A stretch of DNA of 64,000 nt from Spirochaetaceae bacterium (GTDB taxonomy: Bacteria > Spirochaetota > Leptospiria > Leptospirales > Leptonemataceae): contig PBUB01000011.1 in assembly GCA_002729885.1 (NCBI GenBank), positions 1-64,000 of the forward strand, given 5' to 3'. The notes below the pieces were generated by a model. That model worked only from the letters and a program-made list of their open reading frames with translations, did no database searches and was not told the DNA's origin. This document shows positions 1 to 8,223 of the stretch, piece by piece (positions within the stretch are counted from its first letter, which is position 1; the number at the start of each line of letters is the position of its first letter). The position numbers and the translations under genes were made by a program.

Positions 1-178
1 CTCCCGACCGCACCGCCGGTTCGGCTTATGATCATCAGAACGTCATAAGTCGCACGTTGAGAACGGCGCGCAGGGTTCCACTTATGATCATCAGAACGCT
101 TTTACGCGAGCCTCCCGAGCGCACCACCGGTTCGGCTTTTGACCATCAGAACGTCATAAGTCGCACGTCGAAAACGGC
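1..178. repeat. Degenerate tandem repeat array, continues past left edge
   Basis: Positions 1-67 and 112-178 are two copies of a 67-bp unit that differ at only six positions. An 18-bp core, CTTATGATCATCAGAACG, occurs at 25-42 and exactly again at 81-98, with a variant at 136-153, so cores are spaced about 55 bp apart. In the first unit the core continues into a hairpin, CTTATGA and TCATAAG around an 11-nt loop at 25-49. The stretches between cores alternate between two related sequences, giving a period of about 111 bp. The array is noncoding, lies downstream of topA, and probably extends to the left. Its function is unknown. Confidence 0.8.
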
Positions 179-203
179 TCCTGGTTAGCCGTATACACCT
201 ATA

Positions 204-236
204 TCCCTCGCTTACCTGGAATAGGCAAGCGAGGGA
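204..236. terminator. Hairpin downstream of topA
   Basis: TCCCTCGCTT at 204-213 pairs perfectly with AAGCGAGGGA at 227-236, and inner CCT/AGG bases can extend the stem. It lies about 45 bp past the topA stop codon. No T-run follows on the minus strand, so it is either a weak terminator or a transcript 3'-end stabiliser. Confidence 0.5.
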
Positions 237-281
237 ACGCCGGCTGAAAAATTGTATTCTGATTAAGGGGATCGGGCGAAT

Positions 282-2447
282 TCAGGCCGTTTGCTCGGAC
301 GCGCTTTCCTCAAAGTCACAGCTACTGCAGGCCACATATTTACCTTTTTCGCGGCTGGACTTTTCCAGTAGTAGCTTGCCGCAACTCGGGCACAAACGGC
401 CTTCCACCGGACGGTCCCAGGAACTGAATTCGCAGTCAGGATAGTTGGTACACCCGTAGAACGCTCGGCCTCTCTTGGTTGCTCTCTGGATCACTTCACC
501 ATTTTCGCAGGAAGGACAGGGTCCCAGAGGGATGGCACGTGCATTCTTGCATTCCGGAAAACCAGGGCAGGCCAGGAAATAGCCGTTTCGACCGATCTTC
601 TTCACCATATTTCGACCGCATTTTTCGCAGACCAGATCCGTGGGCTCATCTAGAACATTTCGCATCTCTTCGATGTTTTCCTGAGCATCCTGAATGGTTT
701 GCGAGAAAGGAGCGTAGAATTCTGCCAGCATGGATGTCCATTGAAGATCTGAATTGGCTACCTTATCCAGGTCATCTTCCATTTTCGCAGTAAACTCAGT
801 GTTTACCATTCGCGGGAAATGGTTTACCATTGTGTCATTGACCAGCTTGCCCAGGTCAGTAGGCTTCAGGGCCTTCTGAATCCTGGTAACATAGAATCTC
901 TTAAGCAGGGTCTGAATAGTAGGTGCATAGGTGGATGGGCGCCCTACACCGCTCTCTTCCAGGGTTTTTACCATGGATGCATCGTTGAACCTGGGAGGCG
1001 GCTGAGTAAAATGCTGCTCTGGCAGTACCTTCATCAGTTTCAGAAGGTCCCCTTCGTCCAGTTCCGGTAGTTTGTTATCCTTATCCTTTTTCTTCTTAGC
1101 TTCTTCAGGAGAGAATACTGCTGAAAAACCCGGAAACTTGACTATACGACCATTGGCACGAAAGCCAAATCGACCGGCCTGAATATCTACGGAGGTATGA
1201 TCCGCGATTTCATCCGCCATTTGCGATGAAACGAATTTCTGCCAGATAAGCTGATACAGTCTAAACTGATCTCTGGAAAGAATACTCTGGATGGATTCCG
1301 GAGTTCGCGTAGGATCAGTGGGCCGGATGGCCTCGTGAGCATCCTGAGCTGATTTATTAGATTTATACTGTCGCACTTCTGGCGAAAGATACTCGTCACC
1401 ATGCTTTTCTTTTATAAATCCGCGAACCTGCTCCGCTGCTGCAGGGTTGATCCTGGTAGAGTCGGTTCGCATATATGTAATTAGACCTGTAACTACGCCA
1501 TTAGCCAGCTCCAGACCTTCGTAGAGCTGCTGAGCCACCATCATAGTTTTCTGGGAAGTAAATCCCAGCTTGTTGGCAGCATCCTGTTGCAGTCGGGACG
1601 TTGTATATGGGCCCGTAGGTTGTCTTTTTCGCTCACGCCTGGTGATGGAGCGTACCTGGAATTCCAGATTCTTGAGCTCCTCATCCATTCCGGCTACATC
1701 GGCTTCTGTTTTTAGATCAATCTTTTCGCCGTCGATAGTATTGAGAGCAGCCGGAAAAGTAGCTTTGTTCTTCTGTAGTTTAACATCAACAGTCCAGTAT
1801 TCCCGGGGAACAAATGCATCGATTTCTTTTTCCCGATCGCAGATAAGTCGAAGTGCGATGGACTGAACTCGACCCGCAGATAGACCGCGCTTGATTTTTT
1901 TCCAGAGGATGGGTGACAGGCTGTATCCAACCAGACGATCCAGAATCCTTCGCGCCTGCTGCGCATTCACCAGATTCTCATCAATTTCCCTGGGACTGGC
2001 AATGGCATCCTTCACTGCCTGCGGAGTAATCTCATTAAACTCTACCCTGCGAATGTTGGAATTTCTGGGGCTCAGTGCTCGTTTTAAATGCCAGGAAATG
2101 GCCTCTCCTTCCCGGTCCGGGTCAGGGGCCAGAAGTACTTCCCTGGAAGCTTCTGCCAGCTTCTTCAATCGGTTCAAAATAGGGGCCCGGCCCCTTACGG
2201 TAATGTATTCCGGTTCAAAATCGTTCTGTATATCTACGGCCATTCTGGATTTGGGCAAATCGATGATATGACCCATGGAGGCTTCGATCACGTAGTCATT
2301 TCCCAGGTATTTATGGATGGTCCGGGCCTTGGCCGGGGACTCCACAATTACAAGTGTTTTGCCTTTCGCGGATCGGGCTGTGCGCTTCTTGCCTGCCGTT
2401 GCCGATTTCTTGGAGGTTTTCTTGGATGCCTTTTTTGCTGTTGCCAT
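282..2447 (-). CDS. topA: DNA topoisomerase I
   Basis: Type IA topoisomerase that relaxes negative supercoils through a transient 5'-phosphotyrosine bond. The TOPRIM domain starts at VIVESPAKA (about residues 32-40) and carries the acidic DPDREGEA motif near 107. The active tyrosine lies in ITYMRTDS near residue 325. The C-terminus has three four-cysteine zinc ribbons, starting CEKCG, CPSC and CPSCG; the second and third lie on either side of about residue 680. At 721 residues the length is normal. The first 30 residues are an added Lys/Ala/Ser tail rich in KKS that precedes the conserved start of the family. A possible AT-rich -10 (TATTAT) lies just upstream. dprA lies upstream on the same strand, 200 bp away. 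Confidence 0.97.
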   Translation of the reverse strand: MATAKKASKKTSKKSATAGKKRTARSAKGKTLVIVESPAKARTIHKYLGNDYVIEASMGHIIDLPKSRMAVDIQNDFEPEYITVRGRAPILNRLKKLAEASREVLLAPDPDREGEAISWHLKRALSPRNSNIRRVEFNEITPQAVKDAIASPREIDENLVNAQQARRILDRLVGYSLSPILWKKIKRGLSAGRVQSIALRLICDREKEIDAFVPREYWTVDVKLQKNKATFPAALNTIDGEKIDLKTEADVAGMDEELKNLEFQVRSITRRERKRQPTGPYTTSRLQQDAANKLGFTSQKTMMVAQQLYEGLELANGVVTGLITYMRTDSTRINPAAAEQVRGFIKEKHGDEYLSPEVRQYKSNKSAQDAHEAIRPTDPTRTPESIQSILSRDQFRLYQLIWQKFVSSQMADEIADHTSVDIQAGRFGFRANGRIVKFPGFSAVFSPEEAKKKKDKDNKLPELDEGDLLKLMKVLPEQHFTQPPPRFNDASMVKTLEESGVGRPSTYAPTIQTLLKRFYVTRIQKALKPTDLGKLVNDTMVNHFPRMVNTEFTAKMEDDLDKVANSDLQWTSMLAEFYAPFSQTIQDAQENIEEMRNVLDEPTDLVCEKCGRNMVKKIGRNGYFLACPGFPECKNARAIPLGPCPSCENGEVIQRATKRGRAFYGCTNYPDCEFSSWDRPVEGRLCPSCGKLLLEKSSREKGKYVACSSCDFEESASEQTA

Positions 2448-2647
2448 AGATTTCAGTTTCTTCTATATAATACGAAAATCGACACCTGCCTCCAGGAAAA
2501 AAGCAAAATTTGTATTATGTTCCCATTGGAGCGCTGCCCTGATTCATGTTTTTGGCGCCAGGCAGCGGGGAAAGCAGCTCAGGGGCTGCCGTAAAAGTAT
2601 GAATTAACCCAGGATCCAGTCCGCCGGGTTCTACGTCTCAGAGAATT

Positions 2648-3649
2648 TCATGAGTCCAGAAACAGTAGGCCCTGTCCCAGGGGCCGCATTTCACCGGCCT
2701 GGAGCTTTTTGTGCAGCCAGAGCTCATGGTCTGGATCCGCAGGACCGTCCGGTAACCGATGAATGGAGTCCGCAGGGATTAGATTCAAATCTTGCTGCAA
2801 ATCGTAGGCTCCCTGCTGCAGGAGCTTTCGCGCTCCTTCGTTGGCGCCCGGCTTTTGTAGCAATGGATGATCAAATACCATCAGATCGCGCCCTTCTTCC
2901 AGCGCGAACGAGGCGCTTATCAAAGCGCCGCTATTCTGCGGCGCCTGCATCAATGCTATGGATCCACTGAGTCCTGCAATAATCCGGTTCCTTCGGGGAA
3001 AGTGATAGCTCCTGGCCTGCAAACCTGGAAGGAATTCACTGACCAGATGCATTTCACCGGGATAATTGTTATTCCACAGATGGGAATTCTCCTCGGGCCC
3101 GGCCTTGAGTACACCGGCTCCCAGCACAGCCACGGTACTTCCGCCCATTTCCAGACAGGCCCGGTGTGCGCAGGCATCCACTCCCCGCGCAAGTCCGGAA
3201 ACGATGAGACTGTGTTTTCCGGCAATCCGGACAAGTTTCTCCGTGGCCAGAAGCGAAACCCTTTCCGGACTTCGCGTACCGACCACGGCCATGGAAGATC
3301 TGTCTTTCCATGGTACGCCCGGCTGACTGTTTTCAGGAGATAGAAGCCATAGAACACCGGGGGCATCGAAAATATGCAGTAGCTGATCCGGATAGGACGC
3401 TTCTTGAATAAAATGGACAGATATGCAAGAGATAAGCTTCTGAAAGGAGCCCAGCTTTTTTAGATCGCGAAATGTCTGCCTGCCTTTTTCAATCCATTGA
3501 GGCCCAAAGATGTAGGCCAGTTGTTTGGGCCAGTTCTCCAGGTTCGAATCCAGTGTTCGAAAACCACCTCGTCTGAAGAACCCTCTTCTATAAGGTAAAA
3601 CAGAGACAATGCAGGCCAGCTCCAGACGGAAATTTTGGCCGGACTCCAT
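2648..3649 (-). CDS. dprA: DNA-processing protein DprA (Smf)
   Basis: Rossmann-fold protein that loads RecA on incoming single-stranded DNA during transformation. Family motifs are visible in order: VVGTRSPE, SGLARGVDACAHR, VLGAG and FPRRNRIIAGLS, followed by SGALISASFALEEGRD. The 333-residue length is normal for the core protein plus a short N-terminal helical region. The first residues are unremarkable, with no signal peptide. Its start codon directly abuts the stop codon of the TPR lipoprotein gene upstream, so the two are probably co-transcribed. The dprA-topA gene order is seen in many bacteria. No other competence gene is in the window. Confidence 0.93.
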   Translation of the reverse strand: MESGQNFRLELACIVSVLPYRRGFFRRGGFRTLDSNLENWPKQLAYIFGPQWIEKGRQTFRDLKKLGSFQKLISCISVHFIQEASYPDQLLHIFDAPGVLWLLSPENSQPGVPWKDRSSMAVVGTRSPERVSLLATEKLVRIAGKHSLIVSGLARGVDACAHRACLEMGGSTVAVLGAGVLKAGPEENSHLWNNNYPGEMHLVSEFLPGLQARSYHFPRRNRIIAGLSGSIALMQAPQNSGALISASFALEEGRDLMVFDHPLLQKPGANEGARKLLQQGAYDLQQDLNLIPADSIHRLPDGPADPDHELWLHKKLQAGEMRPLGQGLLFLDS

Positions 3650-4558
3650 TCAGGGCTGGATTGTATCTTCAGTAATGATCTCGCACCCGGGTTTTCCCTG
3701 AAGACAGGTTTCCAGTTTTTCCAGATTCTCTCGCGCAGATCGGTACTGAACATTGCGCTTCTTATCGCCGCGAAGCACTCCGCGATTGTACAGGTCATCC
3801 ATGATTTCGATGATTCTTCGATATTCATCCGCGCCGGAGCGGAGATTGCCGGTTTCCACAAGTATGTTAGCCTTGGCGAATCTCACAGGAATATTCTGCT
3901 CCTCCTTTCGAAGGATACCGTCCAGAATTTCGAGAGCCTTTTCTGGATTTCTTTGAGGCCCATCGGATTTTCCGTATAATAAAGCCAGTTGATATCGTGG
4001 TCTGTGATCATCTGGTTCCAGGCGGCTCACTGCCTCAAACAGGAATTCCGCCGCTTCAAATCTGGATTGCTCCCATCCCAGAGCTCTGCTGGCATTCGCA
4101 TAGCACAGGCCTGCTTCGAAGAGTAGCTCCGGATTCGCTTTGTGGTATGTCAGAGCCTTCTTATAATAGGGAAGCGCTTCTTCAAAGTAATTGTTGTCTT
4201 TCGCTGCCAGTACCGGTCCCGAGTCTTCGTCTATGGACTGACGAAAATATGGGTCCGCCGCTTCGTATCTTCCCTGCTGCATAATGGCTTTTCCAATCTT
4301 CCAGGCCAGATCTCCCTGAATGGATTGTTCCTGGAGCAAACCCTTCAGGTTTTTTTCAAACTCCACGGATCGCTCCTCGCTCAGCTTCAAATCCCTTTTG
4401 AGACGCTGGATATCCTCATCTGAAAGATCCAGGATCTGTTCACCCCGTTCTCTCATTCCCCAGTTTCGCAGTGAATCTGATGTCCATTCGCAGCTCAAAA
4501 AGATGGCAGGAAAGATCAGCAATATTGGAATCGAGATGAATTGCCAGATAGCTCTCAT
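3650..4558 (-). CDS. TPR-repeat lipoprotein
   Basis: Predicted exported lipoprotein of about 302 residues. I chose the ATG at 4558 because it puts a signal peptide at the N-terminus (WQFISIPILLIFPAIFLSC, lipidated Cys near residue 22); an ATG nine codons further upstream is also open. The rest has tetratricopeptide-like helical pairs (YEAADPYFRQSI, FEEALPYYKKALTYHKANPEL, NPEKALEILDGIL) and a charged coiled segment near the start. TPRs bind other proteins, so an envelope assembly or scaffold role is likely but not defined. It is immediately upstream of dprA and abuts it. Confidence 0.8.
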   Translation of the reverse strand: MRAIWQFISIPILLIFPAIFLSCEWTSDSLRNWGMRERGEQILDLSDEDIQRLKRDLKLSEERSVEFEKNLKGLLQEQSIQGDLAWKIGKAIMQQGRYEAADPYFRQSIDEDSGPVLAAKDNNYFEEALPYYKKALTYHKANPELLFEAGLCYANASRALGWEQSRFEAAEFLFEAVSRLEPDDHRPRYQLALLYGKSDGPQRNPEKALEILDGILRKEEQNIPVRFAKANILVETGNLRSGADEYRRIIEIMDDLYNRGVLRGDKKRNVQYRSARENLEKLETCLQGKPGCEIITEDTIQP

Positions 4559-4693
4559 ATTGGTAAATGGTTCTATGCAGCGCATTCGTTTGCATTTATT
4601 TTTTCATTTTTCTGCCGACCACAAATCTGTAGCCGGATCAGGTAGAAGGTTCGATAGGGATTAGGTCTCCGGGGAACCGGGCTAACCAGCAAG

Positions 4694-5416
4694 ATGAATT
4701 TCGAAAGTCAAAGTCCATACGGAGGCAATCCGTCCTATCCTGAGCTTGCATCCCTGGAGCGAATCCATCTATTGATGCGGCTGGAACAGGAATGTATGAC
4801 AGAGCCCTGGAATGAACGGATGATTGAAAGCCAGCTCAAGCAGCCGGCTCAGATGATACTGGCCATAAATGATGCAGGGGAAATAGTCCCTATCCAGGAG
4901 CCCCGAGGACTGAAAAGGAAAGAAGCTTTCGGAAGTCCGAGCTCAATAAGCTCTGCCGAAAACCAGAATTCTTCCGCGGAAAAAGAGGCAGAATCCAGGA
5001 ATGAGTCACCCCTGCTCCCTTCCTTGAAGGCAAGCGAGGATGCCGGTGAGGAGATTTCCCCAAAGACGACAGAGGAGAAACAGCCCGGAAACATTGCCGG
5101 CTATATCTGGATCGAAGATCGGTCGGCGGCTCAGGATACAGATTCGGAGCTTCTGGAAACTCAGTGGGAGTTGCTACGTATAGGAGTCTTGCCAGAGCAT
5201 CGAAAACGGGGACTGGCCCGGAAGCTTATTCAGCATGCCATCTTGAACTATGGGCCGGGGCCGGACCGGATACTTCTGGAAGTGGCGGAAACCAATGAGC
5301 CGGCCCGGAAACTTTACGAATCCTGCGGATTTCTGGAGATTCATAGACGCAAGAACTACTACCTGGATTCCGATGCTCTAATTATGGAAAGAAAGGAGCG
5401 CACGAATGAGACCTGA
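4694..5416 (+). CDS. RimI-like GNAT N-acetyltransferase with disordered insertion
   Basis: GNAT-fold acetyl-CoA-dependent N-acetyltransferase. The N-terminus (MTEPWNERMIESQLKQP) resembles RimI, which acetylates the N-terminus of ribosomal protein S18. The acetyl-CoA loop is RIGVLPEHRKRGLARKLIQHA, shown here as GVLPEHRKRGLARKL, and the end has NEPARKLYESCGF. Residues about 60-135 are an unusual Ser/Glu/Lys-rich low-complexity insertion between two strands, absent from normal RimI proteins of about 150 residues. The 3' end overlaps the next gene by 11 bp, suggesting coupled translation. The RimI assignment is by similarity of motifs; another protein substrate is possible. Confidence 0.8.
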   Translation: MNFESQSPYGGNPSYPELASLERIHLLMRLEQECMTEPWNERMIESQLKQPAQMILAINDAGEIVPIQEPRGLKRKEAFGSPSSISSAENQNSSAEKEAESRNESPLLPSLKASEDAGEEISPKTTEEKQPGNIAGYIWIEDRSAAQDTDSELLETQWELLRIGVLPEHRKRGLARKLIQHAILNYGPGPDRILLEVAETNEPARKLYESCGFLEIHRRKNYYLDSDALIMERKERTNET

Positions 5417-5765
5417 ACCCATTGGGCCCTACGATGAACTGTTTTTGTTCTTCCTGCAGTTTCTGATTCTTACGTTCATCTATTATACGATGATCTCCAG
5501 CGTTCTGTATATTCCGTGGATCGGAAAATGGATTCGAAAACCGGTGGGTAGACTGGTGCACGGAATTGTATTTATCCTGGCGGCCATCGTTTTGATCTAT
5601 TTCCTGGTGCCCATGCGCCTCATCCATGCACTGTTTCCTAAAGCCAATCTGGATACCCTACTCTGGGCAGATGTGGTGCTTTCCGGACTGGCACTGTTTC
5701 GAGGCGCCATGCTCTGGGAGCATCTGTTCGGATGGCTCCAGCAGAAATTCCCTACCGGTGGATAA
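5406..5765 (+). CDS. Small integral membrane protein
   Basis: A 119-residue protein with about three hydrophobic segments (around residues 12-37, 48-66 and 84-100). I do not recognise a family. The start overlaps the end of the acetyltransferase gene by 11 bp, so it is probably the second gene of a two-gene operon. The last residues are polar (WLQQKFPTGG). No catalytic motif is visible. Confidence 0.75.
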   Translation: MRPEPIGPYDELFLFFLQFLILTFIYYTMISSVLYIPWIGKWIRKPVGRLVHGIVFILAAIVLIYFLVPMRLIHALFPKANLDTLLWADVVLSGLALFRGAMLWEHLFGWLQQKFPTGG

Positions 5766-5870
5766 GGGCCGGTCTGGCCCCGGGGTTGGGTTCAGAGCCA
5801 TCCTCGTTCTAAATAGGCCTCCGCGATAAATGCTTGTTGCCGAATGTGAAGGCCCCGTCATACAACATAA

Positions 5871-6089
5871 ATGAATCCGCGATCATTCATGGTCCAGTGG
5901 ATACGGTGGGCTACGCTTTCGCTCCTGACTGTAGCGAGCGTTAATTGCCTGGCGCATCCACTTGTACAGGAATTTCAGGAGGGCTCCACTGACAATGGAA
6001 CCCTGGAGCTGGGACAACAGCTCCGGACAGTTTTCCTTCGGGGATCCGTCTCGCACAAATTCGGCTTTTCTATTCCTTTCCAACAGTAA
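5871..6089 (+). CDS. Possible small secreted lipoprotein
   Basis: A 72-residue open frame. The sequence WATLSLLTVASVNCLAHP looks like a signal peptide with a loose spirochaetal lipobox (ASVNC), giving a mature chain of about 45 residues. There is no clear Shine-Dalgarno sequence before either possible ATG (5871 or 5889). It could be spurious; no family is recognised. Confidence 0.3.
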   Translation: MNPRSFMVQWIRWATLSLLTVASVNCLAHPLVQEFQEGSTDNGTLELGQQLRTVFLRGSVSHKFGFSIPFQQ

Positions 6090-6257
6090 TCCATGCAGTA
6101 GCTTCAGCCATCCGTTCGTATGTGTTGAACAGTGATGCGAATTAATTTCTGAACCGGCGATCTTATGCCGGCGATCCTCCCTTCGCTTCCCGGGGCAGCC
6201 CTGATCCCTGACCATTCCTTCCCGGGCTTCGCTCCACGCGGTGGCCTGGATTATTCA

Positions 6258-6968
6258 CTACTTCTTCGCTGCCTTTTTCTTTGCGGCCTTCTTCTTATTT
6301 CTATCCAGATACGCATGCATCTCTGCAGGAGTCTGGAATAGATGCATATGATCTTTCCCAACTCTGGAGCAGCTATCCGGCGAATAGTCCCGGCATAGCT
6401 GAGGTCTGGTTTCGTAGATGCTACACATCCCGTTTGCCAGAAGTTTATCGCAAGGAGTTTTGAAGATTATGGCCCAGGATTTGTCATGATCGATGTAGAT
6501 TTCCACATTGCGATGCAACAGATACCAGGTGTATAGGTCCTTCTGGTCATTGGACCTGGGATACTCCAGCGGCACTGTAATGTACATACAGCAACCATGA
6601 CATTTCAAACAGATTTCTGTTTGATCCATTCGCTTTTCGTCAGGGAATCTGGGAAAGGTAAGATCTACTTCGCCGGCCGTCCTTAGCTGGGGCATTCCCT
6701 TTGATGTAGAGAAGTCCTCGGTAAAATTCAATTCTCCGGTTCTTCTGGGCGTCCTGTTTTGCACGCTGCCAGCCGAGTGCGAAGCCGCAGGCTTACCGGG
6801 GGCTCCGGTGGCCTTCTTCCGGGAAGAATCCCCGTTCCTGTTCGTCCCGGTGGCACTTTTCTTTGTGCTTTTTTTGGCACTCTTTTTGGCCACTTTCGCG
6901 TTACCAGATCCTGCGCCTGTATTGGAATTTTTTGCTGTGGTGGTTCTTTTTGATCTGGTCTGTGCCAT
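6258..6968 (-). CDS. YkgJ-family Cys-cluster (zinc/iron-chelating) protein with histone-like tails
   Basis: The core (about residues 110-215) holds the YkgJ family cluster: CLKCHGCC, then PCDKL, GMCSIYETRPQLCRDY and DSC. In this family these cysteines are thought to bind zinc or iron, or an iron-sulphur centre; the biochemical role is not settled. Unusually, the first 90 residues are a Lys/Ala/Ser/Thr-rich disordered tail with KKSAKKSTKKSA, and the last dozen are KKKAAKKKAAKK. Such tails resemble histone H1-like DNA-binding proteins of some bacteria. It is a single gene, with the murB gene 163 bp upstream on the same strand. Confidence 0.82.
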   Translation of the reverse strand: MAQTRSKRTTTAKNSNTGAGSGNAKVAKKSAKKSTKKSATGTNRNGDSSRKKATGAPGKPAASHSAGSVQNRTPRRTGELNFTEDFSTSKGMPQLRTAGEVDLTFPRFPDEKRMDQTEICLKCHGCCMYITVPLEYPRSNDQKDLYTWYLLHRNVEIYIDHDKSWAIIFKTPCDKLLANGMCSIYETRPQLCRDYSPDSCSRVGKDHMHLFQTPAEMHAYLDRNKKKAAKKKAAKK

Positions 6969-7131
6969 ATCTAGCTCTCCTTGTTTGGGTATATTGCTCT
7001 GGCTTTGCAGGACTATGTATAGCGCTCATTTCCAGAATTTATCCGGGCACCGGGAATAGATGTAAGCATGCGTTCCTGGCTACTGTCTTCGCAGCTGGAT
7101 GCTCGAGTCAACCCGCAGTACAGGTTTCGCA

Positions 7132-8223
7132 TTATTTCTCGGGACCTGCAAGCACTGGCTCTCTTTCCAGCCAGACGCCGCTAAATTCAAATACCTTTTT
7201 CTGAATCTTTCGAGCAAGTTCCATCAACGCAGATGCACGGCCTCCTCGGTTTACCAGAGCCAGACTGTGACTGCGCGATATACCCACTCCATGCTCGGTA
7301 TATCCCCTGGAAAAGCCGGAGTGCTCCACAAGCCAGGCTGCACTTAACTTGAATGCATTGTCAGATTCAAAGCAGGGATAATCCGTAAAACCGGCCTGCT
7401 CCATTTTAGCCTTGAACTCGGCCAGTGCTTCTGGCTTGATTACAGGATTCAAGAAAAAGCTCCCGGCAGATACCGATTCCGGATCGGACTCGTCCACGAC
7501 CATGGATTTCTTTTTCCTCAGGGCAAGAACTGCATTTCGCAAACGAAGCAATGCATCGATTCGGTCTTCAGGACGCTTCTGCGTGCTATCCTGGCCATCA
7601 ATGGGGTCCAGCGCCTGCCGTAACTCTTCATATCTCGGTTCCTGGATTTGCACGGTGGAAAGTCGAAAGGCTACAGCCAGAACAATGTATCTATCGCGAT
7701 CATAGGATTTAAAGCGGCTCTGACGATATGCGAACTCGCACTCCTCATTGCTAAAAACTATCTGCTCAAATGTAATCCGGTCCAGGCAACGAACAGAAAC
7801 TATTGTCTGGGCCACTTCCTGGCCATACGCGCCTACATTTTGAATGGGGACAGCTCCCACGGAGCCCGGGATGCCGGATAAGCATTCCACTCCAGCCAGT
7901 CCAAATGCGATGCAATGTTGCACAAAGGCATCCCAGGTTTCGCCTGCCGCCACATCCAGAACCACCGAGGTTTCATCCTCTTCAATGGTTTCTATTCCAG
8001 CGGTGGCTATATGAAGCACCAGTCCGGGAAAACCCTGATCGGAAAAGATTGTATTGGATCCTCCACCCAGAACATAGAGCGGCAACTTCTGGTCCTTCGC
8101 CAGGGAAAGCCCCTGGATGATCTCTTCGATGGATTGGGCCTTTATGTAATTCCTGGCCGGCCCACCCAGTTTCAAGGTGGTTAATTCGGCCAGAGGGATC
8201 TGGCTTTGAATCTCTGCGCTCAT
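7132..8223 (-). CDS. murB: UDP-N-acetylenolpyruvoylglucosamine reductase
   Basis: FAD- and NADPH-dependent cytoplasmic enzyme that reduces UDP-GlcNAc-enolpyruvate to UDP-MurNAc, the second committed step of peptidoglycan synthesis. The FAD-binding region has LGGGSNTIFSDQGF and GIPGSVGAVPIQNVGAYGQEV, shown as GVECLSGIPGSVGAVPIQ. The region with YRQSRFK indicates the type I (E. coli-like) form. The catalytic serine lies in SAGSFFLNP. At 363 residues it is in range. Its start overlaps the end of mazG by four bases (ATGA), so the two are translationally coupled. Confidence 0.95.
   Translation of the reverse strand: MSAEIQSQIPLAELTTLKLGGPARNYIKAQSIEEIIQGLSLAKDQKLPLYVLGGGSNTIFSDQGFPGLVLHIATAGIETIEEDETSVVLDVAAGETWDAFVQHCIAFGLAGVECLSGIPGSVGAVPIQNVGAYGQEVAQTIVSVRCLDRITFEQIVFSNEECEFAYRQSRFKSYDRDRYIVLAVAFRLSTVQIQEPRYEELRQALDPIDGQDSTQKRPEDRIDALLRLRNAVLALRKKKSMVVDESDPESVSAGSFFLNPVIKPEALAEFKAKMEQAGFTDYPCFESDNAFKLSAAWLVEHSGFSRGYTEHGVGISRSHSLALVNRGGRASALMELARKIQKKVFEFSGVWLEREPVLAGPEK

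Noticed and set aside
1-178. CRISPR array
   Set aside because: The regions between the 18-bp cores are themselves repeated, not unique, and the cores vary; there is no cas gene.
3541-3551. tRNA T-loop-like GGTTCGAATCC
   Set aside because: It lies inside dprA and no acceptor, D or anticodon arms can be built around it.
5883-6215. 110-codon minus-strand frame
   Set aside because: No ribosome site and no protein-like pattern; overlaps the possible small lipoprotein gene.
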